Shown one piece after another: positions 1 to 9,079 of a stretch of DNA of 64,000 nucleotides. A program made the translations under genes and the position numbers. The stretch is taken from positions 1 to 64,000 of the forward strand of contig NZ_CANNDO010000006.1 in the NCBI RefSeq assembly GCF_947503385.1, written 5' to 3'. The notes under the pieces are model-generated. The model searched no databases and was not told where the DNA came from. It worked only from the letters and a program-made list of their open reading frames with translations. This DNA comes from an uncultured Tateyamaria sp. Its GTDB lineage: Bacteria; Pseudomonadota; Alphaproteobacteria; Rhodobacterales; Rhodobacteraceae. How positions within the stretch are numbered: the first letter of the stretch is position 1; every line of letters starts with the position of its first letter.

Positions 1-75
1 GGTTGTAGCTCAGTTGGTTAGAGTACCGGCCTGTCACGCCGGGGGTCGCGGGTTCGAGCCCCGTCAACCGCGCCA
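1..75 (+). tRNA. tRNA-Asp (GTC), 5' end cut by window edge
   Basis: The 3' acceptor arm CAACCGC with discriminator G and encoded CCA (73-75) pairs with a 5' arm of which only GGTTG is present. Two bases of the 5' acceptor strand therefore lie outside the window. The anticodon loop carries GTC at 33-35, which reads Asp codons, and the T arm holds GGTTCGAG. A G discriminator is expected for tRNA-Asp. Confidence 0.93.
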
Positions 76-107
76 CTTTCCTCAGATGTCGTCAGAGTGT
101 CCGCGCC

Positions 108-857
108 CTAGTAGGCATATCCCAGCATCGCTTCCTGTTCTGCGTCCACCGACGCCTTGAGATGGGCAAGGTCGTCCGCGCTCCAGTCATCGGGCAGGGT
201 GGGGCGTGCGGGCACTGCGGCTTTGAACTTGGACCCCAACCGTTTGACGACGGGGCGAAAATCCGCGCCGGGTTCCGTGCCAAGCGCATCTGCGAGCCGC
301 GCCAGCGTCGCCTCGGGTGCGCTCTGCGCGTCCTCCATCCGCAGAACGACACATGTGCAGCCGCGCGCGGGCAGTGTCAGCAGATGCGCCAGCTTGGCGC
401 GCCGCAGGGCAAAGAGGTTGGCAAAGGCGCGTCCCGTGGCCGGATCACGGTCATGTTGCAATGGCGCGCCGATACTGCCATCGGGCACCAGCCCCTCGAA
501 ATAGCGGGGTCGGTCAATGACCGTATCCCACGGCGCGCGCAGAAATTCCGAAAATGCCATCTGCTGCATCGCGGGCGTCGTGTGCCAGGGTTTGTCGAAC
601 ATGGACCGCGCCCACGTGTCGGCCCGGCGCACCACGCAGATCACAGCCATGTCCGCTGGGATCGCCATCATATGCGGAAATCCGTGTTTCCACCCCAGCG
701 CCTCCGACGGTTTCAGGGGCGTGTTGCGGCCCAGCAGACGCTTGACAAAGTTCGTGCCCGATGACCGTTCGCCCAGCACCTGATAGCGCGTGATGGGCCT
801 GTCCCCGGCGCGCGTGGCGAAAAATCCGGTGTCGGCAAAGGCGGCGGGCAGGGTCAT
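108..857 (-). CDS. Sulfotransferase-like protein
   Basis: 249 residues. The N-terminal third has ERSSGTNF (about residues 30-37), which resembles the 5'-phosphosulfate loop of PAPS-dependent sulfotransferases. About 45 residues later comes VVRRADTWARSMF, like the 3'-phosphate-binding R..D....S element of that fold. The frame stays open upstream to 1190, but the ATG at 855-857 was chosen because a longer protein would run through the glycosyltransferase gene on the other strand. It is divergent from that gene across 78 bases. Such enzymes modify glycans or small molecules; the acceptor cannot be told here. Family-level call, moderately sure. Confidence 0.65.
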   Translation of the reverse strand: MTLPAAFADTGFFATRAGDRPITRYQVLGERSSGTNFVKRLLGRNTPLKPSEALGWKHGFPHMMAIPADMAVICVVRRADTWARSMFDKPWHTTPAMQQMAFSEFLRAPWDTVIDRPRYFEGLVPDGSIGAPLQHDRDPATGRAFANLFALRRAKLAHLLTLPARGCTCVVLRMEDAQSAPEATLARLADALGTEPGADFRPVVKRLGSKFKAAVPARPTLPDDWSADDLAHLKASVDAEQEAMLGYAY

Positions 858-935
858 AAGCGCTCTTTTGTCGTTCTCAGGGGGGACTTCATCGGCTAGT
901 GTGCCGCAAAACGATCCCGAGCAGGACCCTAGCAG

Positions 936-1808
936 ATGCAAACAGTGGCCGCCGTTACCATGGTGCGCGATGATGCGTTTTTCCTCAAAGCGTGGCTGCG
1001 CCACTACGGTGAGATGTTCGGGCGGGAAAACTGCTACATCGTCAATCACGGGCGCGGCGCAGAGGTGGCGGCGCTGGCCGAAGGGTGCAACATCTTTGGC
1101 ATTCCGGGCGACCCGCACAAGAATTTTGATGTCAAACGCTGGCAGTTGCTGAACAACCTCGTCGAGGGGCTGCGCAAATACTACAAACACATCGTCGTGG
1201 GTGACGTAGACGAGTTGGTGGTGTGGGACCCCGGCGTGGACGGATCATTGCCAGATTTTCTCAGGCAATCGCCCAAGGGCAAAGTGTTTACCCCGCTTGG
1301 GCTGGAGGTGATCCACCGCGTCGATCTGGAGGATGCGCCGATCGAGGATCGTATCCTCGGGCCGCGTCGCCATGTAAGGCCCGCGCCGCATTATTCGAAA
1401 CCGTGCATCGTGTCGGCCCCGGTCAAGATCGCGCGGGGCGGGCATTTTACGCAGTTTCCGAAACTGCTGACACCGGAACCTCTGTTCCTGTTTCATCTGA
1501 AATTCTGCGATTTCGGCATCTACTCGGGCGTGATGGATCAGCGCAACGCCGTGACGGATGCGCTGAATTCAACCATCAAGGATGCCGCTGTCGGGCGGCA
1601 CTGGTTTGCCGAAGCGCGCGGTGAGGACCGCGCTGTGTTCGAGGCATTCGAGACGCTGGAGATGCAGGACGCGTTCGACATGCGGCCCTTGCGGCGCAGA
1701 ATGCAGCGCAGCTTTAAACCCCGGGGCGAGACCGGGTTTTATCAATTCGACCGCCCTGAATATGACACGCAATACCTGTTGCCCGAGCGGTTTTACGGCG
1801 CGATCTGA
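936..1808 (+). CDS. Glycosyltransferase family 2-like protein
   Basis: 290 residues. It begins AAVTMVRDDAFFLKAW, typical of the family-2 glycosyltransferases that start 'MVRDEA.fL.eWl.hy' (Glyco_tranf_2_4 type). It carries GDVDE at 89-93 as the DxD-like metal and nucleotide-sugar site. A cytoplasmic enzyme transferring a sugar to a surface polysaccharide or protein is the usual role; donor and acceptor are unknown. Its 3' end overlaps the end of the convergent hydrolase gene by 16 bases. Together with the divergent sulfotransferase-like gene it may form a small surface-glycan module (inference). Confidence 0.7.
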   Translation: MQTVAAVTMVRDDAFFLKAWLRHYGEMFGRENCYIVNHGRGAEVAALAEGCNIFGIPGDPHKNFDVKRWQLLNNLVEGLRKYYKHIVVGDVDELVVWDPGVDGSLPDFLRQSPKGKVFTPLGLEVIHRVDLEDAPIEDRILGPRRHVRPAPHYSKPCIVSAPVKIARGGHFTQFPKLLTPEPLFLFHLKFCDFGIYSGVMDQRNAVTDALNSTIKDAAVGRHWFAEARGEDRAVFEAFETLEMQDAFDMRPLRRRMQRSFKPRGETGFYQFDRPEYDTQYLLPERFYGAI

Positions 1809-2692
1809 GCCTGTGCGCCAAGGAAATCAAGCAGCGCTTGGGTGGTCGCGCCGGGATGTGTGTCGGGAAAGAAATGGCCGCCGGGGATCGCCTGACTGTG
1901 CATATCGCGTAGATGCGGGGCCCATGTGCCGGGCACATCAAAATGCTGGGCCATGATACCATCGGCACCAAAAAGCACGAGGGACGGGATATCGACTGTG
2001 CGGTGCAGATCGGCGGTGTCCAGCGCCAGATCGACGTCAATGGCGGCGCGATAGTCATTACACATGCACCGCACCACGTCCGGGTTGCGCCACGCGGTGC
2101 GATACGCCTCCATCGCGCGGGGGTCGAATTGGGCACCGTCGCCGCCGATGCCGGTCAGGATGCCCTCGAAATACGCGACCGGGTCGCGGTTGATGAGCGT
2201 TTCGGGCAGGGGTTCGGGCTGCGCAAGGAACAACCAGTGATAGTAGGCCCGCGCGATCTCGTGGGTCATCCGGGTCAGCAGAAATTGCGTGGGCACGATG
2301 TCCATAACGGTCATGGACAATAGCGCATCGGGCGAATCGAGGGCCATGCGGTGCGCCGTGCGCCCGCCACGATCATGGCCCACAACGTGAAAGCGGTCGA
2401 ACCCGAGGCGGCGCATCAGCGCCACCTGATCGGCCGCCATGGCGCGAAAGCTCATCTCTTCCATGTCCGCGGGCCGGTGACTGTGCCCGTATCCGCGCAG
2501 ATCTGCGGTGACGACCGTGAACGCCTCAGCGATGCGGGGGGCGATGGCGTGCCACATCGCGCGCGTCTGCGGAAACCCGTGCAAGAGCAGCACAGGCGGA
2601 CCGCTGCCAATGACATCATGGGCGATATCTGCGACGTCGGAGTGGGGGCCAGCCCCCACACCCCCGTGGTATTTTGGGTCAGAAGAAGACAT
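1793..2692 (-). CDS. Alpha/beta hydrolase, fluoroacetate (haloacetate) dehalogenase-like
   Basis: 299 residues. HGFPQT (38-43) is the oxyanion-hole region. GHDRGGR (105-111) supplies a nucleophilic Asp107 plus Arg108 and Arg111. MDIVPT gives Asp131, YHWLFLAQP gives His152 and Trp153, NDYRAA gives Tyr214, and GGHFFP gives His273. This is the full set described for the fluoroacetate dehalogenase of Rhodopseudomonas palustris: Asp nucleophile, two Arg for the carboxylate, His/Trp/Tyr for the halide, and the Asp-His pair. The family hydrolyses haloacetates, including the C-F bond. The first 25 or so residues look unlike the family and are encoded by a G/C-run stretch holding a small inverted repeat, so the true start could be internal. 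Substrate remains inferred. Confidence 0.8.
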   Translation of the reverse strand: MSSSDPKYHGGVGAGPHSDVADIAHDVIGSGPPVLLLHGFPQTRAMWHAIAPRIAEAFTVVTADLRGYGHSHRPADMEEMSFRAMAADQVALMRRLGFDRFHVVGHDRGGRTAHRMALDSPDALLSMTVMDIVPTQFLLTRMTHEIARAYYHWLFLAQPEPLPETLINRDPVAYFEGILTGIGGDGAQFDPRAMEAYRTAWRNPDVVRCMCNDYRAAIDVDLALDTADLHRTVDIPSLVLFGADGIMAQHFDVPGTWAPHLRDMHSQAIPGGHFFPDTHPGATTQALLDFLGAQAQIAP

Positions 2693-2704
2693 GTCGGCCT
2701 AGGT

Positions 2705-2729
2705 CCGGGCGTTGCGCGCACGCGCCCGG
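2705..2729 (-). terminator. Possible terminator hairpin after the M20 peptidase gene
   Basis: CCGGGCG at 2705-2711 pairs perfectly with CGCCCGG at 2723-2729. It sits between the end of the minus-strand peptidase gene and the start of the hydrolase gene. There is no T tract, so it may equally be an mRNA-processing hairpin. Confidence 0.3.
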
Positions 2730-2818
2730 CTGCGGGGTGAGGGCGGGCCCGGAACGGCACGGGGGGCGCGTTTCAGGCCCAAACGGGGCGATTGCAAAGA
2801 TACGGGGCCGGGGCATTG

Positions 2819-4189
2819 TCATGTCAGCGCCGCCAACACGCGGGCCCAGCTGCGGATGCCTTTGTGAAAGCTCTCCATATCGTATTTTTCGTTGGGCGAA
2901 TGGATTTGATCGTCATCCTTGCCAAAGCCGATCAGCATGGGCGTTGTTCCGAGGATGTCCTGAAAATGACCCGCAATCGGGATCGACCCGCCGCAGCCCA
3001 CATAGGCCGCAGGCACACCCCATTCGTCACTGAGCGCGGTCCGCGCGGCCTCGAATGCGGGCGCGTCGGTTGGTGTGGACGAGGCGTGGCTGGCACCATG
3101 CCCGGTGAATTCAACCGTGCAGTCTGGCGGCAGCGTGTCCCGGACCATCTGGCGGAAGCTGTCGCGGATTTTGTGCGGGTCCTGATCGCCCACGAGGCGA
3201 AAGCTGACCTTTGCGGAGGCTTGCGACGGCAGGACCGTCTTGAACCCATCGCCGGTATAGCCGCCCCAGATGCCGTTGACGTCACAGGTCGGGCGGGACC
3301 AGATCATCTCGACCGGGGTGCGGTCCTGTTCGCCTGCGGGCTCGGACAGGCCTACGTCGCCAAGAAACGTCTTGTGATCAAATGCCAGCCCTTGCCATTG
3401 GCTGCGGATCGCGTCGGGCAGTTCAGGCACGCCGTCGTAAAACCCCGGCACGGTCACGCGGCCTTGATCATCATGCAGCCCGGCAAGGACGCGGCTGAGC
3501 ACGCGGATCGGATTCATCGCCACGCCGCCATACATCCCGGAATGCAGGTCCTTGTCGGGGGCGGTGATTGTGATCTCTTCGGCCAGCAGGCCGCGCAGCA
3601 TCGTGACAATTGCGGGCACGCGCGATTCAAAGAGGCCCGTGTCACAGATCAGCGCGAGATCGGCGCGCAGTTCATCCGCGTTGGCTTGCATGAACGGCAC
3701 AAGGGAGGGCGAACCCGATTCTTCCTCTCCTTCGAAAAAGAAGGTGATCTTGCAGGGCAGGGTGCCGTGTTCGGCCTGCCACGCGCGGCACGCCTCGACA
3801 AAAGTCATCAGTTGGCCCTTGTCATCAGACGCGCCGCGGGCGCGGATCACGCGGCCTTTGGGCGTGTCCTGTACCTCTGGATCGAACGGGTCGCGGTCCC
3901 ACAGGTCGAGCGGGTCGACGGGCTGCACGTCGTAGTGGCCGTAAAACAGCAGGTGCGGGCCGTCGCCGTCCACGTGCCCAACCACCATCGGGTGGCCCGG
4001 CGTGTCCCGCTTGTCCGCCTTGACCCCGATGCTGGCGAGATCCGCCACCAGCCAGTCCGCCGCCGTCTGGCAGTGTTCGGCAAAGGCCGGGTCGGTCGAG
4101 ATCGACGGGATGCGCAACAGCTCCATCAGCCGTTCGGTCGCGTGGGGCAGGTCGGCGTCAATGCGGGAAAGGACGGCGTCGAGGGTCAT
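2819..4189 (-). CDS. M20 family metallopeptidase (dipeptidase-type)
   Basis: 456 residues. The M20 zinc-site motifs appear in order: YGHYDVQP, then RGASDDKGQ with the bridging Asp, then EGEEESGSP with the catalytic Glu pair. DLHSGMYGG lies in the lid/dimerisation domain and GGSIPIAGHF near the C-terminus holds the last zinc His. This order matches the ArgE/DapE/ACY1/CPG2 group, most like the dipeptidases of about 460 residues. The start ATG at 4187-4189 was chosen because AGGAG lies seven to eight bases upstream; the open frame continues to 4387 without such a site. It is divergent from hemA. The exact peptide substrate is unknown. Confidence 0.88.
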   Translation of the reverse strand: MTLDAVLSRIDADLPHATERLMELLRIPSISTDPAFAEHCQTAADWLVADLASIGVKADKRDTPGHPMVVGHVDGDGPHLLFYGHYDVQPVDPLDLWDRDPFDPEVQDTPKGRVIRARGASDDKGQLMTFVEACRAWQAEHGTLPCKITFFFEGEEESGSPSLVPFMQANADELRADLALICDTGLFESRVPAIVTMLRGLLAEEITITAPDKDLHSGMYGGVAMNPIRVLSRVLAGLHDDQGRVTVPGFYDGVPELPDAIRSQWQGLAFDHKTFLGDVGLSEPAGEQDRTPVEMIWSRPTCDVNGIWGGYTGDGFKTVLPSQASAKVSFRLVGDQDPHKIRDSFRQMVRDTLPPDCTVEFTGHGASHASSTPTDAPAFEAARTALSDEWGVPAAYVGCGGSIPIAGHFQDILGTTPMLIGFGKDDDQIHSPNEKYDMESFHKGIRSWARVLAALT

Positions 4190-4256
4190 GGTCGCTCCTG
4201 AATATCTGTCGCGGCGCACAGTGCGCAGAGCCAAACGGACTGTCCAGAGGCTGCGG

Positions 4257-4270
4257 TTGATCCAGATCAA
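4257..4270. promoter_or_regulatory. FNR/FnrL-type binding site upstream of hemA
   Basis: The 14 bases TTGATCCAGATCAA match the FNR-family consensus TTGAT-N4-ATCAA at every defined position. The site lies in the 260-base gap between the divergent peptidase gene and hemA, about 180 bases before the hemA start. FnrL control of hemA under low oxygen is established in Rhodobacter sphaeroides, so the context fits. Which of the two genes it serves is inferred. Confidence 0.7.
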
Positions 4271-4449
4271 CGCGGTCGCGCCGGTCGGACGCCAAGTATC
4301 GGAAATATCGGACGCATATCGGCACGTCGGAACCGCCAACCTGCGACATGACGCGCATGTCATTTGCATTGAACGGCGCTCTGGCAATCTATATTCGTTC
4401 TAAATAGTCCGGCGGCGGTGCCGCGGGCAGAGACGAAGGGGACCTTTCG

Positions 4450-5673
4450 GTGGATTACGACGGCCAACTGGATCACGCGTTGCAACGGCTGCACGACGAA
4501 GGGCGCTACCGCACCTTTATCGATATTGAGCGGCAAAAGGGCCAGTTCCCTCATGCAAGCTGGACGCAGCCGGATGGCACTCAAAAGCCGATCACTGTCT
4601 GGTGCGGCAACGACTATCTGGGCATGGGCCAGAACCCGATCGTGTTGAAGGCCATGCACGAGGCGATTGACGCCACTGGGGCCGGTTCGGGCGGCACGCG
4701 CAACATCTCGGGCACAACTGTCTATCACAAACGGCTCGAGGCGGAACTGGCTGATCTGCACCGCAAGGAAGCTGCGCTGCTGTTTACCAGCGCTTACATC
4801 GCCAATGACGCCACATTAAGTACGCTGCCCAAGCTGTTTCCAGGCCTCATTATTTATTCTGACGCGCTCAACCACGCCTCGATGATCGAAGGGGTGCGCC
4901 GCAATGGCGGTGCCAAGCGCATCTTCCGTCACAATGATCTCGATCACCTGCGCGAGCTGTTGGCGGCGGACGACGCGGATGCGCCCAAGGTCATCGCCTT
5001 TGAATCGATCTATTCGATGGACGGAGATTTTGGCCCGATCGAGGCGATTTGCGATCTGGCGGACGAGTTTGGTGCGCTGACCTATATCGACGAGGTGCAC
5101 GCGGTGGGCATGTACGGCCCGCGCGGTGCTGGTGTGGCCGAACGCGATGGGCTGATGGGGCGTATCGACATCATCAATGGTACGCTGGCCAAGGCGTATG
5201 GGGTGATGGGCGGCTATATCGCGGCATCGGAAAAAATGTGTGACGCCATAAGGTCTTATGCGCCGGGCTTTATCTTTACCACGTCATTGCCGCCCGCCGT
5301 TGCTGCGGGGGCTGCGGCCTCTGTCGCCTTTCTGAAGACGGCGGAAAATCTGCGCGCGGACCATCAGGCGCAGGCCAAAGCGCTCAAGCTGCGGCTCAAG
5401 GGATTGGGTCTGCCGATCATTGACCATGGGAGCCACATTGTGCCTGTCATGGTGGGCAATCCGGTGCACACCAAGATGCTGAGCGATATGCTGTTGCAGG
5501 ATCACGGCATCTACGTGCAGCCAATCAACTTTCCCACAGTGCCGCGCGGCACAGAGAGGTTGCGGTTCACACCGTCGCCCGTCCATGGTCCGGGGGAAAT
5601 TGATGCATTGGTTAATGCGATGGATCAACTTTGGTCGCATTGCGCGCTAAACCGCGCAGAAAGTGCCGGATAA
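4450..5673 (+). CDS. hemA: 5-aminolevulinate synthase
   Basis: 407 residues, the usual length for the alphaproteobacterial enzyme. It condenses glycine with succinyl-CoA to give 5-aminolevulinate, the first step of C4-pathway tetrapyrrole synthesis, using PLP. Seen are [12 protein letters not shown] (77-88), [12 protein letters not shown] with the PLP-binding Asp, and NGTLAKAYG with the Schiff-base lysine at 248. The start is GTG at 4450, with a GAAGGGGA ribosome-binding site about nine bases before it. An FNR-type box lies upstream, pointing to oxygen control of haem (and possibly bacteriochlorophyll) supply. No photosynthesis genes are in the window. Confidence 0.97.
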   Translation: MDYDGQLDHALQRLHDEGRYRTFIDIERQKGQFPHASWTQPDGTQKPITVWCGNDYLGMGQNPIVLKAMHEAIDATGAGSGGTRNISGTTVYHKRLEAELADLHRKEAALLFTSAYIANDATLSTLPKLFPGLIIYSDALNHASMIEGVRRNGGAKRIFRHNDLDHLRELLAADDADAPKVIAFESIYSMDGDFGPIEAICDLADEFGALTYIDEVHAVGMYGPRGAGVAERDGLMGRIDIINGTLAKAYGVMGGYIAASEKMCDAIRSYAPGFIFTTSLPPAVAAGAAASVAFLKTAENLRADHQAQAKALKLRLKGLGLPIIDHGSHIVPVMVGNPVHTKMLSDMLLQDHGIYVQPINFPTVPRGTERLRFTPSPVHGPGEIDALVNAMDQLWSHCALNRAESAG

Positions 5674-5787
5674 TCAGCTAAAATGTGCAAACGGCCTTGC
5701 GGTGTGTTAACCTGTGCCTAACAAACACGGTGAAGCGAATCGCAACCTGTGCGATAGCTGACACTAGGGACATTTGGGGCAGCGGGA

Positions 5788-6993
5788 ATGATCGGGCGCA
5801 GAGCCGATAAATCCGACACAAATGAAGTCGCAAAGCCAAAGGGCTTTGACGACTTTGAGCTGCGTTTGGGCGATGTCATGCGCGGCGAACGCGCGACGCT
5901 CGGCAAATCCCTTTTGGACGTTCAGCGTGAATTGCGCATCAAGGCAAGTTATATCGCCGCCATCGAGGCCTGCGATCCCAGCGCTTTTGATACGCCAGGC
6001 TTTATCGCTGGTTACGTGCGGTCCTATGCGCGCTACCTGAACATGGACCCGGACCACGCCTTTTCCATTTTTTGTCAGGAAAGCGGGTTCGAAGTGGCGC
6101 ATGGCATGTCTGCCGAAGCCTCTGTTATCAAAAAGCCGTCCCGCGAGGATCGTTTGGGCAAAGGTCCGGGCGCAGATATCTTTTCCGCCCCCGCGACACC
6201 GTTTGTCCCGGCGGCAGAGGCCATCTGGTCGCATATCGAGCCGCGCGCCATTGGGTCTTCGCTGGTCTTGCTGGCGCTGATCGGTGGCATCGGCTGGGGT
6301 GGCTTTGCCGTCCTGCAAGAAGTGCAGCGCGTGCAGGTGGCCCCGGTGGAACAGACGCCTGTTGTGCTGTCGGATCTGGACCCGCTTGACGCTGTGGCAC
6401 CGGCCGCGACGCCTGCTGGCCCATCCATTGAAACGCCGCGTGCAGATGCGCTGGACCGACTGTATCGCCCGCAGGCGCTTGACGTGCCGGTGCTTGTTGC
6501 GCGTGACGCACCGATTGCGACGCTGAACCCCCGCGACCTTGGCACGTTCGCGACCCCCGGCGCGGCGCCTGAAACCGTCGCTGGCGTGGACCGCGCTCTG
6601 CAAGAGGCGCTGGATGCGCCATCGGTGCCACGCGTTGTCGAAGACGTGACACCGGGACTGACCATGGTCGCCGTTCGCCCAAGCTGGGTGCGTGTGCGTG
6701 CTGCGGACGGCACTGTGATCTTTGAGGCGACAATGCAGGCGGGTGACACGTGGAACGCCCCTCTGACAGAAGAGGCGCCGACCCTGCGCACAGGCGAAAG
6801 CGGTGCGATCTATTTTGCGATGAATGATAAATTCTATGGCCCTGTGGGTGACACCGGTCAGGTGACGTCGAACCTGCCGCTTGAAATTGCGGGCCTCAAG
6901 GAAACGTATCTGCCCGTGGACGTGTCCACCGATGAGGGGCTGGTGCGCTATGCCGAGGCGCGGGCCGCAGCCATCACCCAAGACACGGAATAA
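5788..6993 (+). CDS. RodZ-like helix-turn-helix membrane protein
   Basis: 401 residues. Residues about 20-90 form a RodZ-type HTH (HTH_25), with RELRIKASYIAAIE and the signature F.PGFIAGYVRSYARYL. One transmembrane segment lies near 150-170 (SSLVLLALIGGIGWGGF). A Pro/Ala-rich linker follows, then a C-terminal DUF4115-like domain with WVRVRAADGTVIFEATM. Proteins of this build link the cytoskeleton or cell-shape machinery to the envelope, or act as membrane-bound regulators. It stands directly upstream of ispG. The role in cell shape is inferred from architecture only. Confidence 0.78.
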   Translation: MIGRRADKSDTNEVAKPKGFDDFELRLGDVMRGERATLGKSLLDVQRELRIKASYIAAIEACDPSAFDTPGFIAGYVRSYARYLNMDPDHAFSIFCQESGFEVAHGMSAEASVIKKPSREDRLGKGPGADIFSAPATPFVPAAEAIWSHIEPRAIGSSLVLLALIGGIGWGGFAVLQEVQRVQVAPVEQTPVVLSDLDPLDAVAPAATPAGPSIETPRADALDRLYRPQALDVPVLVARDAPIATLNPRDLGTFATPGAAPETVAGVDRALQEALDAPSVPRVVEDVTPGLTMVAVRPSWVRVRAADGTVIFEATMQAGDTWNAPLTEEAPTLRTGESGAIYFAMNDKFYGPVGDTGQVTSNLPLEIAGLKETYLPVDVSTDEGLVRYAEARAAAITQDTE

Positions 6994-7072
6994 GCGCCGC
7001 ACCCCATTGCCGCTTTGCACCGCACTGTCTATTTTGTCTGACAACTGCTGATCGGCTTTTGACGGGGTCCCC

Positions 7073-8200
7073 ATGTCGCTGAACCACATCCGCCCGTGGC
7101 GCAATATCTACCGCCGTGAAAGCCGCCAGATCATGGTGGGCAATGTGCCGGTGGGCGGCGATGCGCCGATCACGGTGCAGACCATGACAAACACGCTGAC
7201 CACCGATGTGGCGGCCACCATCGCACAGGTGCAGGCGGCGGCCGAGGCGGGGGCGGACATTGTGCGCATCTCTGTCCCGGATGAGGCGTCGTCGGCTGCC
7301 TTGAAAGAGATCGTGCCGGAATGCCCTGTGCCGATCGTGGCCGATATCCATTTCCACTACAAACGCGGGATCGAGGCGGCAGAGGCGGGGGCCGCTTGCC
7401 TGCGCATCAACCCGGGCAATATCGGGTCCGAGGACCGGGTCAAGGAGGTCATCAAGGCCGCCCGCGACCACAATTGCTCGATCCGCATCGGAGTGAATGC
7501 GGGAAGTCTTGAAAAGCACCTGCTGGAAAAATATGGCGAGCCGACCCCGGACGCGATGGTGGAATCCGGCCTCGACCACATCAAGATCCTGCAGGACAAC
7601 GACTTTCACGAATTCAAGATCAGCTGCAAGGCGTCGGATGTGTTCATGGCCGCCGCCGCTTACCAGCAATTGGCTGAGGCGACGGATGCGCCGATCCACC
7701 TTGGCATCACCGAGGCGGGCGGGCTGACGTCGGGCACGATCAAGTCGGCCATTGGGCTGGGCAATCTGTTGTGGATGGGCATCGGTGACACGATCCGCGT
7801 GTCGCTTTCGGCGGATCCGGTCGAAGAGGTCAAGGTCGGCTATGAGATCCTCAAATCCCTGGGGCTGCGCCACCGCGGCGTGAACATCATCTCGTGCCCG
7901 TCCTGCGCGCGACAAGGCTTTGACGTGATCAAGACGGTCGAGACGCTGGAAGAGCGGCTGGCGCATATCAAGACGCCGATGAGCCTGAGCATCATCGGCT
8001 GCGTTGTGAACGGGCCGGGCGAGGCGCTGATGACGGATGTGGGCTGGACCGGCGGCGGATCGGGGCGCGGCATGGTCTATCTGGGCGGGGCCAAGAGCCA
8101 CGCGATGGACAACGATCAGATGGTCGAACACATCGTCGAACAGGTCGAGAAGAAGGCCGCAGAATTGGACGCGGCAGAAGCGGCGCAAGCGGCTGAGTAG
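7073..8200 (+). CDS. ispG: 4-hydroxy-3-methylbut-2-en-1-yl diphosphate synthase (IspG/GcpE)
   Basis: 375 residues. It carries out the penultimate step of the MEP isoprenoid pathway, reducing the cyclic diphosphate MEcPP to HMBPP with a [4Fe-4S] cluster. The cluster ligands are visible: Cys275 and Cys278 in CPSCARQ, Cys310 in [11 protein letters not shown], and Glu317 as the fourth ligand. The N-terminal TIM-barrel half holds VQTMTNT and INPGNIG. This is the short two-domain bacterial form. It follows the RodZ-like gene by 79 bases on the same strand. Confidence 0.97.
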   Translation: MSLNHIRPWRNIYRRESRQIMVGNVPVGGDAPITVQTMTNTLTTDVAATIAQVQAAAEAGADIVRISVPDEASSAALKEIVPECPVPIVADIHFHYKRGIEAAEAGAACLRINPGNIGSEDRVKEVIKAARDHNCSIRIGVNAGSLEKHLLEKYGEPTPDAMVESGLDHIKILQDNDFHEFKISCKASDVFMAAAAYQQLAEATDAPIHLGITEAGGLTSGTIKSAIGLGNLLWMGIGDTIRVSLSADPVEEVKVGYEILKSLGLRHRGVNIISCPSCARQGFDVIKTVETLEERLAHIKTPMSLSIIGCVVNGPGEALMTDVGWTGGGSGRGMVYLGGAKSHAMDNDQMVEHIVEQVEKKAAELDAAEAAQAAE

Positions 8201-8210
8201 ACGGATGTAC

Positions 8211-8239
8211 GGCGCTGTTTGGCTGAAGCCAAAGGCGCC
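8211..8239. terminator. Hairpin between convergent ispG and PEP mutase-family genes
   Basis: TTTGGCT (8218-8224) pairs with AGCCAAA (8227-8233). GGCGC (8211-8215) pairs with GCGCC (8235-8239) outside it. It lies 10 bases after the ispG stop and 36 bases before the end of the convergent gene, so it could serve both. There is no T tract. Confidence 0.45.
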
Positions 8240-8275
8240 CCGCCCACCGTCCCATCGTCGCGTCACCAGAGAGTG

Positions 8276-9079
8276 TCAGGATTTTGGGCTGAGCAGGGCC
8301 TCGATCTCGGCAAAGCTGGCGGTGCTTTGGGGATAGTCGAAACGACCGTCTGACAGGGCTGCGCGGATCACCGACAGGGCACCGCCATAGGCTGCGCGGG
8401 CCAGACCGGAGCCGACGCTGATCCGTGCCACGCCAAGGTTTGCAAGATTTTGCACCGTCAATGCGGTGTTGGCTGCGCCGACCAACACGCTGACAGGCGT
8501 GTCGCCCGCCGCTTTGACCACCGCGCGTACATCATCCGAGGATGCAAGCGCCGGGGCAAAAACCACATCCGCGCCCGCGCTGGCAAAGGCCGTCATCCGG
8601 TCGCAAACCTGTTCAAGCGTGAGTGTGCCGGTTAGCAAGCCTTCGGATCGGGCCGTGAGGACAATGCCGTGCGCGCGGGCCGCGTCGACGGCCGCCTCCA
8701 CACGGGCCAGTGCCAGATCGAACGGATAGATTGGATCGCCTGCAATCTGCCCAAGGTCCTCGATGGAGACGCCCGCAAGCCCCGCTTGCGCTGCCAATGC
8801 CACTGCCGCAGCCGCCGCATCAGGGCTTTGGCCCCCACCGTTTTCAAGATCGGCAGAGACAGGCACATCCGTTGCACCGTTTATCGCAACCGCCGCAGCG
8901 ATCATTTCGTCCAGCGAAAGGTCGCCGTCCTGTTTGCCCTGCGCGAACGCCGCCCCGGCAGAGGTCGACGCCAATGCGTGCGCGCCCAAGGCCTGCAACA
9001 TCACCGCGCTGCCCACGTCCCACGGGTTTGGCATCACCAGCGGCGTACCGGGCACGTGCAGATCAAGAAAGCGGCTCAT
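8276..9079 (-). CDS. Isocitrate lyase/PEP mutase family protein
   Basis: 267 residues, a TIM-barrel of the isocitrate lyase/PEP mutase superfamily. Seen are MPNPWDVGSA near the N-terminus, ASTSAGAAFAQG, the metal-site strand VSADLENGGG, GVSIEDL, and LTARSEG for phosphate or carboxylate binding. The classical KKCGH catalytic loop of isocitrate lyases is absent. That fits the smaller carboxyvinyl-phosphonate mutase or oxaloacetate decarboxylase-like members. Its start overlaps the end of the DsbA-like gene by four bases, so the two are co-transcribed. The reaction cannot be fixed from sequence alone. Confidence 0.82.
   Translation of the reverse strand: MSRFLDLHVPGTPLVMPNPWDVGSAVMLQALGAHALASTSAGAAFAQGKQDGDLSLDEMIAAAVAINGATDVPVSADLENGGGQSPDAAAAAVALAAQAGLAGVSIEDLGQIAGDPIYPFDLALARVEAAVDAARAHGIVLTARSEGLLTGTLTLEQVCDRMTAFASAGADVVFAPALASSDDVRAVVKAAGDTPVSVLVGAANTALTVQNLANLGVARISVGSGLARAAYGGALSVIRAALSDGRFDYPQSTASFAEIEALLSPKS

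Noticed and set aside
2792-4201. A 469-codon plus-strand frame over the M20 peptidase gene
   Set aside because: The minus strand holds all M20 motifs and a good ribosome-binding site; the plus frame has neither.
4369-4395. Possible hemA promoter TTGAAC / TATATT
   Set aside because: The spacing is 15 bases, too short for a confident sigma-70 call, and it is more than 100 bases from the FNR-type box.
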